Shown here: positions 1 through 6,043 of the stretch, one piece after another
How the letters are laid out: each line of letters opens with the position of its first letter
Numbering within the stretch: position 1 is the stretch's first letter
NCBI GenBank assembly: GCA_024636575.1
Contig: JAGXGU010000140.1
Location: 1 to 10,392, forward strand
Length of the DNA stretch: 10,392 bases
From: Altererythrobacter sp.
GTDB lineage: Bacteria > Pseudomonadota > Alphaproteobacteria > Sphingomonadales > Sphingomonadaceae
Direction of reading: 5' to 3'
Translations under genes and position numbers: made by a program
The notes under the pieces: generated by a model
Seen by the model: the letters and a program-made list of their open reading frames with translations, nothing else
Databases searched by the model: none
Told to the model about the DNA's origin: nothing

Positions 1-411
1 ATCGTGCCCATCAACCGGAAATACGGGATCGACGAATTGCTGAAGGCGTGCGCCGATTACCCCGGCGCGTCCAACGCGCGGCGGATCACATTCGAATATG
101 TGATGCTGAAGGACAAGAATGACAGCGACGAGGATGCGCATGAACTGGTCCGCCTGCTGAAACGCTATGATTTGCCTGCCAAGGTCAATCTGATCCCGTT
201 CAACCCCTGGCCCGGCGCACCCTATGATTGCTCGACGCCGGAACGCATTCGAAGCTTTTCCAATATCGTCTTCGAGGCCGGTATCAGCGCACCTGTTCGC
301 ACCCCCCGCGGGCGCGATATCGATGCCGCCTGCGGCCAGCTGCGGACTAGTGCGGAAAAGAAATCCCGGGCCGAGCGCGACCGGGAAGCGGCAGCCCATT
401 CGGCACAATAA
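1..411 (+). CDS. rlmN: 23S rRNA/tRNA adenine-C2 methyltransferase RlmN, C-terminal part
   Basis: The frame is open at the left edge and ends at TAA 409-411, so only the last 136 codons are present. RlmN is a radical-SAM enzyme that methylates C2 of A2503 in 23S rRNA and A37 of some tRNAs, using two cysteines and a 4Fe-4S cluster. Visible family features are the PINRKY start of a C-terminal strand, the FEYVMLK and VNLIPFNPWPG segments, and the closing RTPRGRDIDAACGQL block. The Cys of ACGQL (codon 331-333) corresponds to the C-terminal catalytic Cys (Cys355 in E. coli, from memory). The radical-SAM CxxxCxxC motif lies to the left of the window. The tail after GQL is a short Lys/Arg/Glu/Ala-rich extension. 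No clear terminator follows. Identification is very secure. Confidence 0.96.
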   Translation: MVPINRKYGIDELLKACADYPGASNARRITFEYVMLKDKNDSDEDAHELVRLLKRYDLPAKVNLIPFNPWPGAPYDCSTPERIRSFSNIVFEAGISAPVRTPRGRDIDAACGQLRTSAEKKSRAERDREAAAHSAQ

Positions 412-487
412 ACCACCGGAATATCGCACAATTCAAATATGCCTGGCCGCCGAATCACATCGTTCATCTTAGGTTGTGGGGCGAAAT

Positions 488-503
488 TGGATGATCACAT
501 CCA
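488..503. promoter_or_regulatory. Short dyad upstream of the glycine-zipper gene
   Basis: Six-base arms TGGATG (488-493) and CATCCA (498-503) flank ATCA. The dyad lies 39 bases before the start codon at 543, where an operator or leader hairpin could sit. No convincing -35/-10 pair is visible nearby. A dyad this short can arise by chance. Confidence 0.2.
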
Positions 504-526
504 TACCGCTATTCGCAAATTCGATT

Positions 527-532
527 GAAAGG
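527..532 (+). promoter_or_regulatory. Shine-Dalgarno deciding the start at 543
   Basis: GAAAGG ends 10 bases before ATG 543. An in-frame TTG at 525 overlaps this site and has no ribosome-binding site of its own, so the longer reading is rejected. Confidence 0.6.
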
Positions 533-542
533 CACTCTTACC

Positions 543-920
543 ATGCGCACATTCATCCTCGCCGCCGCTGCGGCCGCGCTCGCAGTTCCCGCCGCACCCG
601 TCATGGCTGACCCGCCAGCCCACGCAAAAGCCTATGGCAAGCGCGCCAAGGATCATGATCGCCGATATGATGATCGTGGCCGCTATTACGAACCGCGCCG
701 GATTTCGCGGAATGACCGCATGTGGCGCGGCGATGATGGGCGCTATTACTGCAGGCGTGACAATGGCACGACCGGCCTGGTTATCGGTGCCGGGGTCGGC
801 GCGCTGGCCGGACACGAAATCGCTGGTCGCGGTGACCGCACCCTTGGCGCAATTATCGGCGCGGTCGGCGGCGGCTTGATCGGGCGCGAGATCGATCGGG
901 GCAGCCTCAATTGCCGCTAA
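543..920 (+). CDS. Secreted glycine-zipper 2TM-domain protein (17 kDa surface-antigen type)
   Basis: This 125-residue protein has a Sec signal peptide (residues 1-22, cut after VMA), a charged Tyr/Arg/Asp-rich middle (30-70), and a glycine-zipper hairpin (about 75-117). The zipper has two small-residue helices with G-every-four spacing (VIGAGVGALAGHEI and LGAIIGAVGGGLIGREI) separated by GRGDRT. The fold is that of the rickettsial 17 kDa antigen and of many proteobacterial envelope proteins. Such proteins associate with or insert into the outer membrane; no enzymatic role is known. Cys70 and Cys124 flank the zipper and could form a disulfide after export. There is no lipobox. The ATG at 543 is chosen for its Shine-Dalgarno and because the signal peptide starts there. 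The gene stands alone and is closed by a strong terminator. The family is secure; the function is unknown. Confidence 0.9.
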   Translation: MRTFILAAAAAALAVPAAPVMADPPAHAKAYGKRAKDHDRRYDDRGRYYEPRRISRNDRMWRGDDGRYYCRRDNGTTGLVIGAGVGALAGHEIAGRGDRTLGAIIGAVGGGLIGREIDRGSLNCR

Positions 921-941
921 CCGCATGATGGAATGAAGTGG

Positions 942-977
942 GGGCGCGCCGGCCTTGGGCCAGCGCGCCCGTTTTTT
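942..977 (+). terminator. Intrinsic terminator after the glycine-zipper gene
   Basis: An 8-bp perfect stem GGGCGCGC (942-949) pairs with GCGCGCCC (963-970). Inside it a second stem, GGCC (951-954) with GGCC (958-961), is capped by a 3-base loop. G971 and six Ts (972-977) follow. This is a textbook Rho-independent terminator and marks the end of the transcript. Confidence 0.93.
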
Positions 978-1076
978 ATCTGCCGCATTGAGACTTCCCT
1001 AGCGCCGCGGACTATGGTCAAAGTGGCGCATGCTATTCCATGCATCCCATTCGCGTTTTACCTGGCGGCGGACTGA

Positions 1077-1841
1077 ATGACATTGCCCTCGGTCCTTATC
1101 ACGGGTGCGGCGAAACGGATTGGCGCCGAAATGGCCCGCAACTTTGGCCGGAACGGATGGCATGTGGTGATCCACTACGGTTCATCCGCCGCCGAGGCAC
1201 AGGCGCTGGCCGCCACCCTGCCGTCCGCAGAAAGCATTTACTGTGATCTTGGTGACAGCGCAGCGGCAGTCGCCATGGTCGAGGCGCTGGCGCAGCGGCT
1301 GGATGACTGGTGCGTCCTGATTAATTCAGCATCGGTATTTGTTCCCGATGATGCAACCAGACTTGACCTGGCAACGAACCGGAAGGCGATGCAGATCAAT
1401 GCCCAGACCCCGGTGATGATGGCGCAGGCATTTCTCCGCCGTGCACGCGCAAAGGGTGGCCGGCGGATTATCCATATCACCGACCAGAAGCTGGAGAACC
1501 CCAATCCGGATTTCTTTTCCTACACGATGAGCAAACATGCGCTGGCTGCCACCATACCGATGCTGGCGATGGGGGCGGCAGGCCGGAACGACCGCATTTA
1601 TGGCCTGGCACCGGGTGCGATCCTGGCTAGCCATGATCAAGCGGAACATGAAACCGAAGTCTCGCACCGGCTCAATCCGCTCGGCCGCAAGACTGGAGCG
1701 GCTGAAATGGCCGATGCCGCCCTTTTCCTCGCCCATGGCTGGCTGGCCAGCGGCGAAACATTGTTCATCGACAGCGGCCAGCATTTGTTGGCCCAGCCAC
1801 GAGACGTAATTTATCTCGCGCGCCAGGATGGCGCACAATGA
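1077..1841 (+). CDS. SDR-family oxidoreductase, pteridine-reductase-like
   Basis: This 254-residue Rossmann-fold NAD(P)H-dependent reductase has the cofactor loop TGAAKRIG at residues 9-16; the Arg after Lys is typical of NADPH-using pteridine reductases. NSAS at 83-86 replaces the usual NNAG and is followed by VF, as in the NAS-x-F signature of PTR1/FolM-type enzymes. The catalytic set appears to be Asp136, Tyr149 and Lys153. The Asp takes the usual Ser place, and its 13-residue spacing to Tyr matches Asp181/Tyr194 of Leishmania PTR1 (from memory). The likely substrate is therefore a dihydropterin or a related ring, but this is inference; a general SDR role is possible. The stop overlaps the start of the cytochrome gene by ATGA (1838-1841), so the two are translationally coupled. 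The start at 1077 follows a G-rich stretch (GGCGGCGG) acting as a weak ribosome-binding site. Confidence 0.92.
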   Translation: MTLPSVLITGAAKRIGAEMARNFGRNGWHVVIHYGSSAAEAQALAATLPSAESIYCDLGDSAAAVAMVEALAQRLDDWCVLINSASVFVPDDATRLDLATNRKAMQINAQTPVMMAQAFLRRARAKGGRRIIHITDQKLENPNPDFFSYTMSKHALAATIPMLAMGAAGRNDRIYGLAPGAILASHDQAEHETEVSHRLNPLGRKTGAAEMADAALFLAHGWLASGETLFIDSGQHLLAQPRDVIYLARQDGAQ

Positions 1842-2518
1842 AACGCCATGTGCTTTCGGTCCGTTTATGGCACTGGCTCAATCTGGTCAGTGTCGTGATC
1901 CTGTTCATGTCCGGCCTCAATATCTCGAATGCGCACCGGTATCTCTATTGGGGCCAATGGGGCTTTTCGCCCGATCAGGCATGGCTGGCGGTGCCGCGTT
2001 TTCCCGGTTGGGCCACGATCCCGAATTATTACAGCCTGGCCAGCGCGCGTGACTGGCACATATTGATGGCATGGCCATTTGCCCTGGGTCTGATGTTCAT
2101 GTGGATTGCCATGCTGGTCAACCGCCATTTCTGGCGCGACCTGCGCACCAGCGGCAGGGAATGGCACCCCAAGGCGATCCGGGCCGATGTTATCAATCAC
2201 CTCAAACTGAAATTCAATCATGGGCCGGCGAAGTATAATTTCCTCCAGAGAATGGCTTACGGTTCCGTGCTAGGCGTGCTGCTTCCGGGCATGATCTTTA
2301 CCGGCCTCGCCATCAGCCCGGGCTTCGAATCCGCCGCACCGTGGCTGGTCGAAGTACTTGGCGGGCGGCAGAGTGCGCGCTCCATCCACTTCATTTTCGC
2401 ATGGGGCATTTTCGCCTTCACCGCCGTTCACATCGTGCTGGTCTTGCTGACCGGTCCGATTGGCCAGATCCGCGCCATGATCACGGGTGGCGACATGATC
2501 AAGGGAGGCGGGGCATGA
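1838..2518 (+). CDS. Cytochrome b561-like membrane subunit (four-helix b-type cytochrome)
   Basis: This 226-residue inner-membrane protein belongs to the prokaryotic cytochrome b561 / Ni-hydrogenase cytochrome b type. Four hydrophobic helices are visible at about 13-30, 75-95, 138-160 and 183-205. Candidate axial haem ligands are His12 (RLWHWLN), His74 (RDWHIL), His184 (SIHFIF) and His198 (AVHIVL), which would bind two b haems. A long polar loop (31-72) rich in Trp, Tyr and Pro faces one side and may dock the partner. The gene overlaps its neighbours on both sides by ATGA, so SDR, cytochrome and molybdoenzyme should be made together. The expected role is electron exchange between the quinone pool and the periplasmic molybdoenzyme; direction is not determined by sequence. 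It differs from the six-helix MsrQ that partners MsrP. Confidence 0.92.
   Translation: MKRHVLSVRLWHWLNLVSVVILFMSGLNISNAHRYLYWGQWGFSPDQAWLAVPRFPGWATIPNYYSLASARDWHILMAWPFALGLMFMWIAMLVNRHFWRDLRTSGREWHPKAIRADVINHLKLKFNHGPAKYNFLQRMAYGSVLGVLLPGMIFTGLAISPGFESAAPWLVEVLGGRQSARSIHFIFAWGIFAFTAVHIVLVLLTGPIGQIRAMITGGDMIKGGGA
2501..2508 (+). promoter_or_regulatory. Shine-Dalgarno deciding the start at 2515
   Basis: AAGGGAGG ends 6 bases before ATG 2515. It lies inside the last codons of the cytochrome gene and selects the ATGA-overlap start rather than the longer open frame that begins at 2341. Confidence 0.75.
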
Positions 2519-3255
2519 AGCGCCGTGCACTAATCGCCGCAATGGGCGCGATGTTTGTCGGCGCTTGCTCGAAGGTAGCAGATTCCAAAGTCGGTTCCTC
2601 GCTGCTGTCTGCCGCCGAAGATTGGCACCGCAAGGCCCACCGCGCGCTGTCCAACCGGACTGCGTTGGTCCGCGAATATGCAAGGGCGGATATCTCGCCC
2701 GTGTTTCGCGGCAATGGTTCGGTAACGGTCGATACCGATGAATACCGCCAGCATATGGCGGAAGGGTTCGCCAATTGGCGGCTGGAAGTCAGCGGCCTGG
2801 TCAGGAACCCGATGTCGCTATCACTCGAAGCCTTGCGCAAATTGCCCCAACGCACGCAGATTACCCGGCATGATTGCGTGGAAGGGTGGAGCGCGATCGG
2901 GGAATGGACCGGCCCGCAATTGGCCACCATTCTGGAGGCTGCAGGCATCAGCGAAGAAGCAAACTTCATTGTCTTCCGCTGCGCCGATGCGCTGGGCGGC
3001 AACCCATATTACGAAAGCGTCGACATGGTCGATGCGATGCACCCGCAAACGATTATCGCGCATCGGCTCAACGGGCAAAGCCTGCCGGTCAAAAACGGTG
3101 CGCCCCTGCGGATGCGGATCGAAAAGCAGCTGGGATACAAGCACGCCAAATATCTCACCGCGATCCATGCTACCTCCAGCCTGGATGATGTCGGCCTTGG
3201 CCAAGGCGGCTATTGGGAGGATCACCACGGCTACCAATGGTACGCCGGAATATGA
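2515..3255 (+). CDS. Sulfite-oxidase-fold molybdopterin oxidoreductase, predicted Tat lipoprotein
   Basis: This 246-residue protein has the molybdopterin-binding domain of the sulfite oxidase/MsrP family at about 85-222. Cys121 in HDCVEGW is the expected thiolate ligand of molybdenum (compare CVEAW in MsrP). WTGPQLATIL, VFRCADALGG, the ESVDMVDAMHP strand, and LPVKNGAPLRMRIEKQLGYKHAKYL are family blocks that bind the cofactor pyrophosphate. The N-terminus is unusual: KRRALI at 2-7 fits a twin-arginine export motif and VGAC at 15-18 fits a lipobox. The folded holoenzyme would then be exported by Tat and anchored by a lipid on Cys18. The C-terminus is Trp/Tyr/His-rich (GYWEDHHGYQWYAGI). It is shorter than MsrP and has no haem domain. 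The substrate is unknown; the cytochrome b upstream is the probable redox partner. The start is fixed by the ribosome-binding site at 2501-2508. Confidence 0.93.
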   Translation: MKRRALIAAMGAMFVGACSKVADSKVGSSLLSAAEDWHRKAHRALSNRTALVREYARADISPVFRGNGSVTVDTDEYRQHMAEGFANWRLEVSGLVRNPMSLSLEALRKLPQRTQITRHDCVEGWSAIGEWTGPQLATILEAAGISEEANFIVFRCADALGGNPYYESVDMVDAMHPQTIIAHRLNGQSLPVKNGAPLRMRIEKQLGYKHAKYLTAIHATSSLDDVGLGQGGYWEDHHGYQWYAGI

Positions 3256-3282
3256 CCGATTAATCAGAATTTCACTGTGGCA

Positions 3283-3312
3283 TGGTGGAACCGTTGACAG
3301 TTGGTTCAACCA
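3283..3312 (+). promoter_or_regulatory. Imperfect dyad enclosing a TTGACA box
   Basis: TGGTGGAACC (3283-3292) and GGTTCAACCA (3303-3312) pair at nine of ten positions. The 10-base loop contains TTGACA (3294-3299), a consensus -35 box. No good -10 box is visible 16-18 bases downstream, and no T-tract follows. It may be an operator/promoter for the lipid genes or a transcript-end hairpin for the redox operon. Confidence 0.3.
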
Positions 3313-3340
3313 GGCGCCACGGTGTTTGCAGCCGGATATC

Positions 3341-3352
3341 AAGGGGATAAGG
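3341..3352 (+). promoter_or_regulatory. Shine-Dalgarno region deciding the start at 3358
   Basis: AAGGGGATAAGG contains two G-rich cores, ending 11 and 5 bases before ATG 3358. The in-frame TTG at 3301 would place the N-terminus inside the dyad and has no such site, so it is rejected. Confidence 0.65.
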
Positions 3353-3357
3353 ATACA

Positions 3358-4665
3358 ATGTGGCTACTCGATAAATTCCTGAAGCAGGCAATCCATACAG
3401 GCCAGCTGATCGTTACCGATCACGACGGCAAGGTTTACACTTATGGAACCAGCGCCGAAGCAATGGATGCACGCGGACCTATCCGCATCCGCTTCACCCA
3501 CCCCAAGGCATTGGGCCACATTGCACGCTATCCCCAACTCGGTGCGGGCGAAGCTTATATGTGGGGCTGGCTGGTGGTGGAAGAACCACATGATATCCGC
3601 GACATGATCCTGCTGGTAACGATGAATGCGAAGCGGCTGGGGGATGATGCGATCAAGGCCAGGGGGGTCTTGCGTAAACTTCTGGACCGGCTCGTCGCGA
3701 AGGCAGACAGCATCAATTTGAAGGCGAAAGCCCGCAAGAATGCCGAACACACCTATAATCTGACCCGGCGATTGTATGAATTGTTCCTCGACGAAGACCG
3801 CCAATATACGATGGGCTATTACCGCGAACCGGACGTCAGCCTGGAACAGGCACAGATGGACAAGAAGGCGCATCTCGCAGCAAAAATGTTCATTAGGCCC
3901 GCTGCCGATGGCACGCCGATGAAGGTGCTCGATATCGGCTGCGGCTGGGGCGGCTTCGCCATGTATCTGCACGAACATTATGGCTGCGAAGTGCTCGGTG
4001 TCGCCCTTGCCGAAGACCAGATTGCATTCTGCAAGGAACGGGCCGAGGCAGCCGGGGTTGCCGACATGGTCAAATTCGAACTGATGGATTACCGCGATGT
4101 CGAAGGGCAATTTGACCGCATTTCATCCGTCGGTCTGCTGGAACATGTCGGCACACCGCATTACCCGCAATTTTTCGAACATACGCACAAGCTGCTGAAG
4201 CCCGATGGTATCATGTTCTCCCATTGCTGCGGCCGCACTGGCGAACCGGGCCGGACCGACGCCTGGACCCGGAAGTACATCTTCCCCGGCGGTTACATCC
4301 CTGCCCTGTCCGAACTGGTCGTCCAGAGCGAGAAAGCGGGCTGGCAAATCATGGATGTGGAAGCGATGCGGTTCCATTACAGCCACACACTGGAAGAATG
4401 GTACAATCGCACGGTCATGCACCGCGATGAAATTATCGATCTGTATGACGAAGAGTTTTTTCGGATGTGGCAATTCTATCTGGTCGGGGCGGAACAAAGT
4501 TTCCGGCATGGCACCATGGTCAATTGGCAGATCCTCTATGTGAAGGACCGGGCGGCCATGCCAATGACCCGCGATTTCATGACCGAAGAAAGCGCACGGC
4601 TGCGCGATGTAGCGGACATACCGGTATGGAGCCTTGATCCGGCGCTGAAAATTGCAGCAGAATAA
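3358..4665 (+). CDS. Divergent CFA-synthase-family SAM-dependent lipid methyltransferase
   Basis: This 435-residue cytoplasmic protein has the family layout: a small N-terminal domain (1-125) and a class I methyltransferase domain from about 130. The SAM loop VLDIGCGWGG is at 190-199, followed by LLEHVG (Glu262), KYIFPGGYIPALSE (307-319), HTLEEWY and MWQFYLVGAEQSF. Classical CFA synthases transfer a SAM methylene to unsaturated phospholipid acyl chains with a bicarbonate base. Two places where E. coli CFA has bicarbonate ligands (Cys139 and Ile268, numbering from memory) are Met152 and Cys291 here, and HYDIGN is replaced by TYNLTR. Glu262, His289 and Tyr341 are kept. It may thus be a methyltransferase producing methyl-branched unsaturated acids, like UfaM, rather than a true cyclopropanase; this is inference. 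It sits 37 bases before a canonical paralogue and is probably cotranscribed with it. Confidence 0.93.
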   Translation: MWLLDKFLKQAIHTGQLIVTDHDGKVYTYGTSAEAMDARGPIRIRFTHPKALGHIARYPQLGAGEAYMWGWLVVEEPHDIRDMILLVTMNAKRLGDDAIKARGVLRKLLDRLVAKADSINLKAKARKNAEHTYNLTRRLYELFLDEDRQYTMGYYREPDVSLEQAQMDKKAHLAAKMFIRPAADGTPMKVLDIGCGWGGFAMYLHEHYGCEVLGVALAEDQIAFCKERAEAAGVADMVKFELMDYRDVEGQFDRISSVGLLEHVGTPHYPQFFEHTHKLLKPDGIMFSHCCGRTGEPGRTDAWTRKYIFPGGYIPALSELVVQSEKAGWQIMDVEAMRFHYSHTLEEWYNRTVMHRDEIIDLYDEEFFRMWQFYLVGAEQSFRHGTMVNWQILYVKDRAAMPMTRDFMTEESARLRDVADIPVWSLDPALKIAAE

Positions 4666-4702
4666 GATGTTATCCATTCAATCGGATGAAAGGAGCCTCT
4701 AG

Positions 4703-5965
4703 ATGGCCAGCGCAGCATTGCTTGATCGGGTCATGGGCGGAATAATCTCCAAGGGCGTCCTGACGATCGTGCATGTCAATGGCAGGCAGCACAGCATAGG
4801 CACGCCAACACCTGGATTTCCCGAGATCCGCGTCCGTTTCGCCGATGACAAGGTTGCCCGTCAATTGGTGCTCGACCCTCGGCTTGGCGCGGGTGAGGCC
4901 TTCATGGATGGCCGTCTGATCATCGAACAGGGCGATATCATGCAGCTCGCCTTCCTGCTGCGGGCCAACAAACCGTTTGAACAAGGCGGCACATTGCATC
5001 GCAAGGGATTGTTTGGGCGCGTGGTTGACCGGATTGCCGCCGCGCGGGATTCCGTCAATCAACAGTCGTCGGCAAAATCCAACGTCGCGCATCATTATGA
5101 TATCGGCAATGCGCTCTACCAGCTGATGCTTGATCCGGAGCATATGCAATATAGCTGCGCATATTGGCCGCAGGAAAGCGGTGATGGCGGCATGACCCTG
5201 GGCGAAGCGCAAACCGCGAAGCTGGCCCATATCGCTGCAAAACTGGCGCTTCAGCCGGGACAGCGGGTGCTGGATATCGGCTGTGGTTGGGGCGGCATGG
5301 CGATATATCTCGCGCAGAATTTCGATGTCAGTGTGACCGGTATCACGTTGAGCGAAGAACAGCTGGAATTGGCCAGGACCAGAGCAGGGGAAGCTGGCGT
5401 GGGCGATGATGTACGCTTCGAGCTGGTCGATTACCGAGACTTGCCCGCGCGGGGCATTCATTATGACCGGATCGTGTCGGTCGGCATGTTCGAACATGTC
5501 GGGCGGCCGCAATTCGAAACCTTTTTCCGCGCCGCCGCCAATCTATTGACGGATGACGGGGTGATGCTGCTGCATACGATCGGCCGGATGGGCGGCCCTG
5601 GATCGACCGACGCCTTCACGCGCAAATACATCTTCCCAGGCGGTTATATTCCCGCGCTCAGTGAAACCCTCGCCGCAAGTGAGAAAGCCCGCCTGATCGC
5701 CACCGATACCGAAACCCTGCGGCTGCATTACGCCCGGACACTGCGCCAATGGTACGCAAAATGCATGGCGCATCAGGCGGAAATAGAAGCGATGTATGAC
5801 GCGCGGTTCTTCCGCATGTGGACATTCTATCTGGCCGGCGCGACATCGGCTTTCGAAAATGGCGGGATGTGCAATTACCAGATCCAGTACAGCCGCAACC
5901 GGCATACACTGCCGATCACGCGGGATTATCTGGCCGAAAATGAAGGCTTGTTGCCCGGCGGATAG
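4703..5965 (+). CDS. cfa: Cyclopropane-fatty-acyl-phospholipid synthase, canonical type
   Basis: This 420-residue enzyme converts cis-unsaturated acyl chains of membrane phospholipids to cyclopropane chains using SAM. An N-terminal domain (1-125) precedes the methyltransferase core. Active-site and SAM blocks are all present: HYDIGN (131-136), YSCAYW (150-155, Cys152), VLDIGCGWGG (189-198), MFEHVG (Glu264), LLHTIGRMGGPG (His291, Ile293), KYIFPGGYIPALSE (308-321) and HYARTLRQWY (Tyr343). Cys152, Glu264, His291, Ile293 and Tyr343 match the bicarbonate ligands of E. coli CFA. The position of E. coli Cys354 is non-Cys (FYLAGATSAF), which is tolerated. An AAAGGAG Shine-Dalgarno (4689-4695) lies 7 bases before ATG 4703. 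A second, divergent family member sits directly upstream, pointing to a two-enzyme membrane-lipid modification unit. Confidence 0.96.
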   Translation: MASAALLDRVMGGIISKGVLTIVHVNGRQHSIGTPTPGFPEIRVRFADDKVARQLVLDPRLGAGEAFMDGRLIIEQGDIMQLAFLLRANKPFEQGGTLHRKGLFGRVVDRIAAARDSVNQQSSAKSNVAHHYDIGNALYQLMLDPEHMQYSCAYWPQESGDGGMTLGEAQTAKLAHIAAKLALQPGQRVLDIGCGWGGMAIYLAQNFDVSVTGITLSEEQLELARTRAGEAGVGDDVRFELVDYRDLPARGIHYDRIVSVGMFEHVGRPQFETFFRAAANLLTDDGVMLLHTIGRMGGPGSTDAFTRKYIFPGGYIPALSETLAASEKARLIATDTETLRLHYARTLRQWYAKCMAHQAEIEAMYDARFFRMWTFYLAGATSAFENGGMCNYQIQYSRNRHTLPITRDYLAENEGLLPGG

Positions 5966-5993
5966 ATATTCTGCGGCCATATTTGATTGAGAT

Positions 5994-6032
5994 GTTGGAG
6001 TGCGCCTGATACCGGCGCGGCTGAATTCCAAC
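5994..6032 (+). promoter_or_regulatory. Hairpin in the argG leader
   Basis: The outer arms GTTGGA (5994-5999) and TCCAAC (6027-6032) enclose an inner stem GCGCC (6002-6006) with GGCGC (6014-6018). The right arm touches the ribosome-binding site ACGGAGC (6031-6037) of argG. It could reduce argG translation or end the upstream transcript; there is no T-tract. Confidence 0.35.
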
Positions 6033-6043
6033 GGAGCTTCCGA

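Noticed and set aside
2341..2514. Longer N-terminus for the molybdoenzyme
   Set aside because: The extension is the cytochrome gene read in another frame; the ATG at 2515 has a strong ribosome-binding site and a sensible export signal.
3364..4110. 248-codon minus-strand open frame
   Set aside because: It is antisense to the upstream CFA-family gene, whose motifs are unmistakable; no domain is visible in the antisense product.
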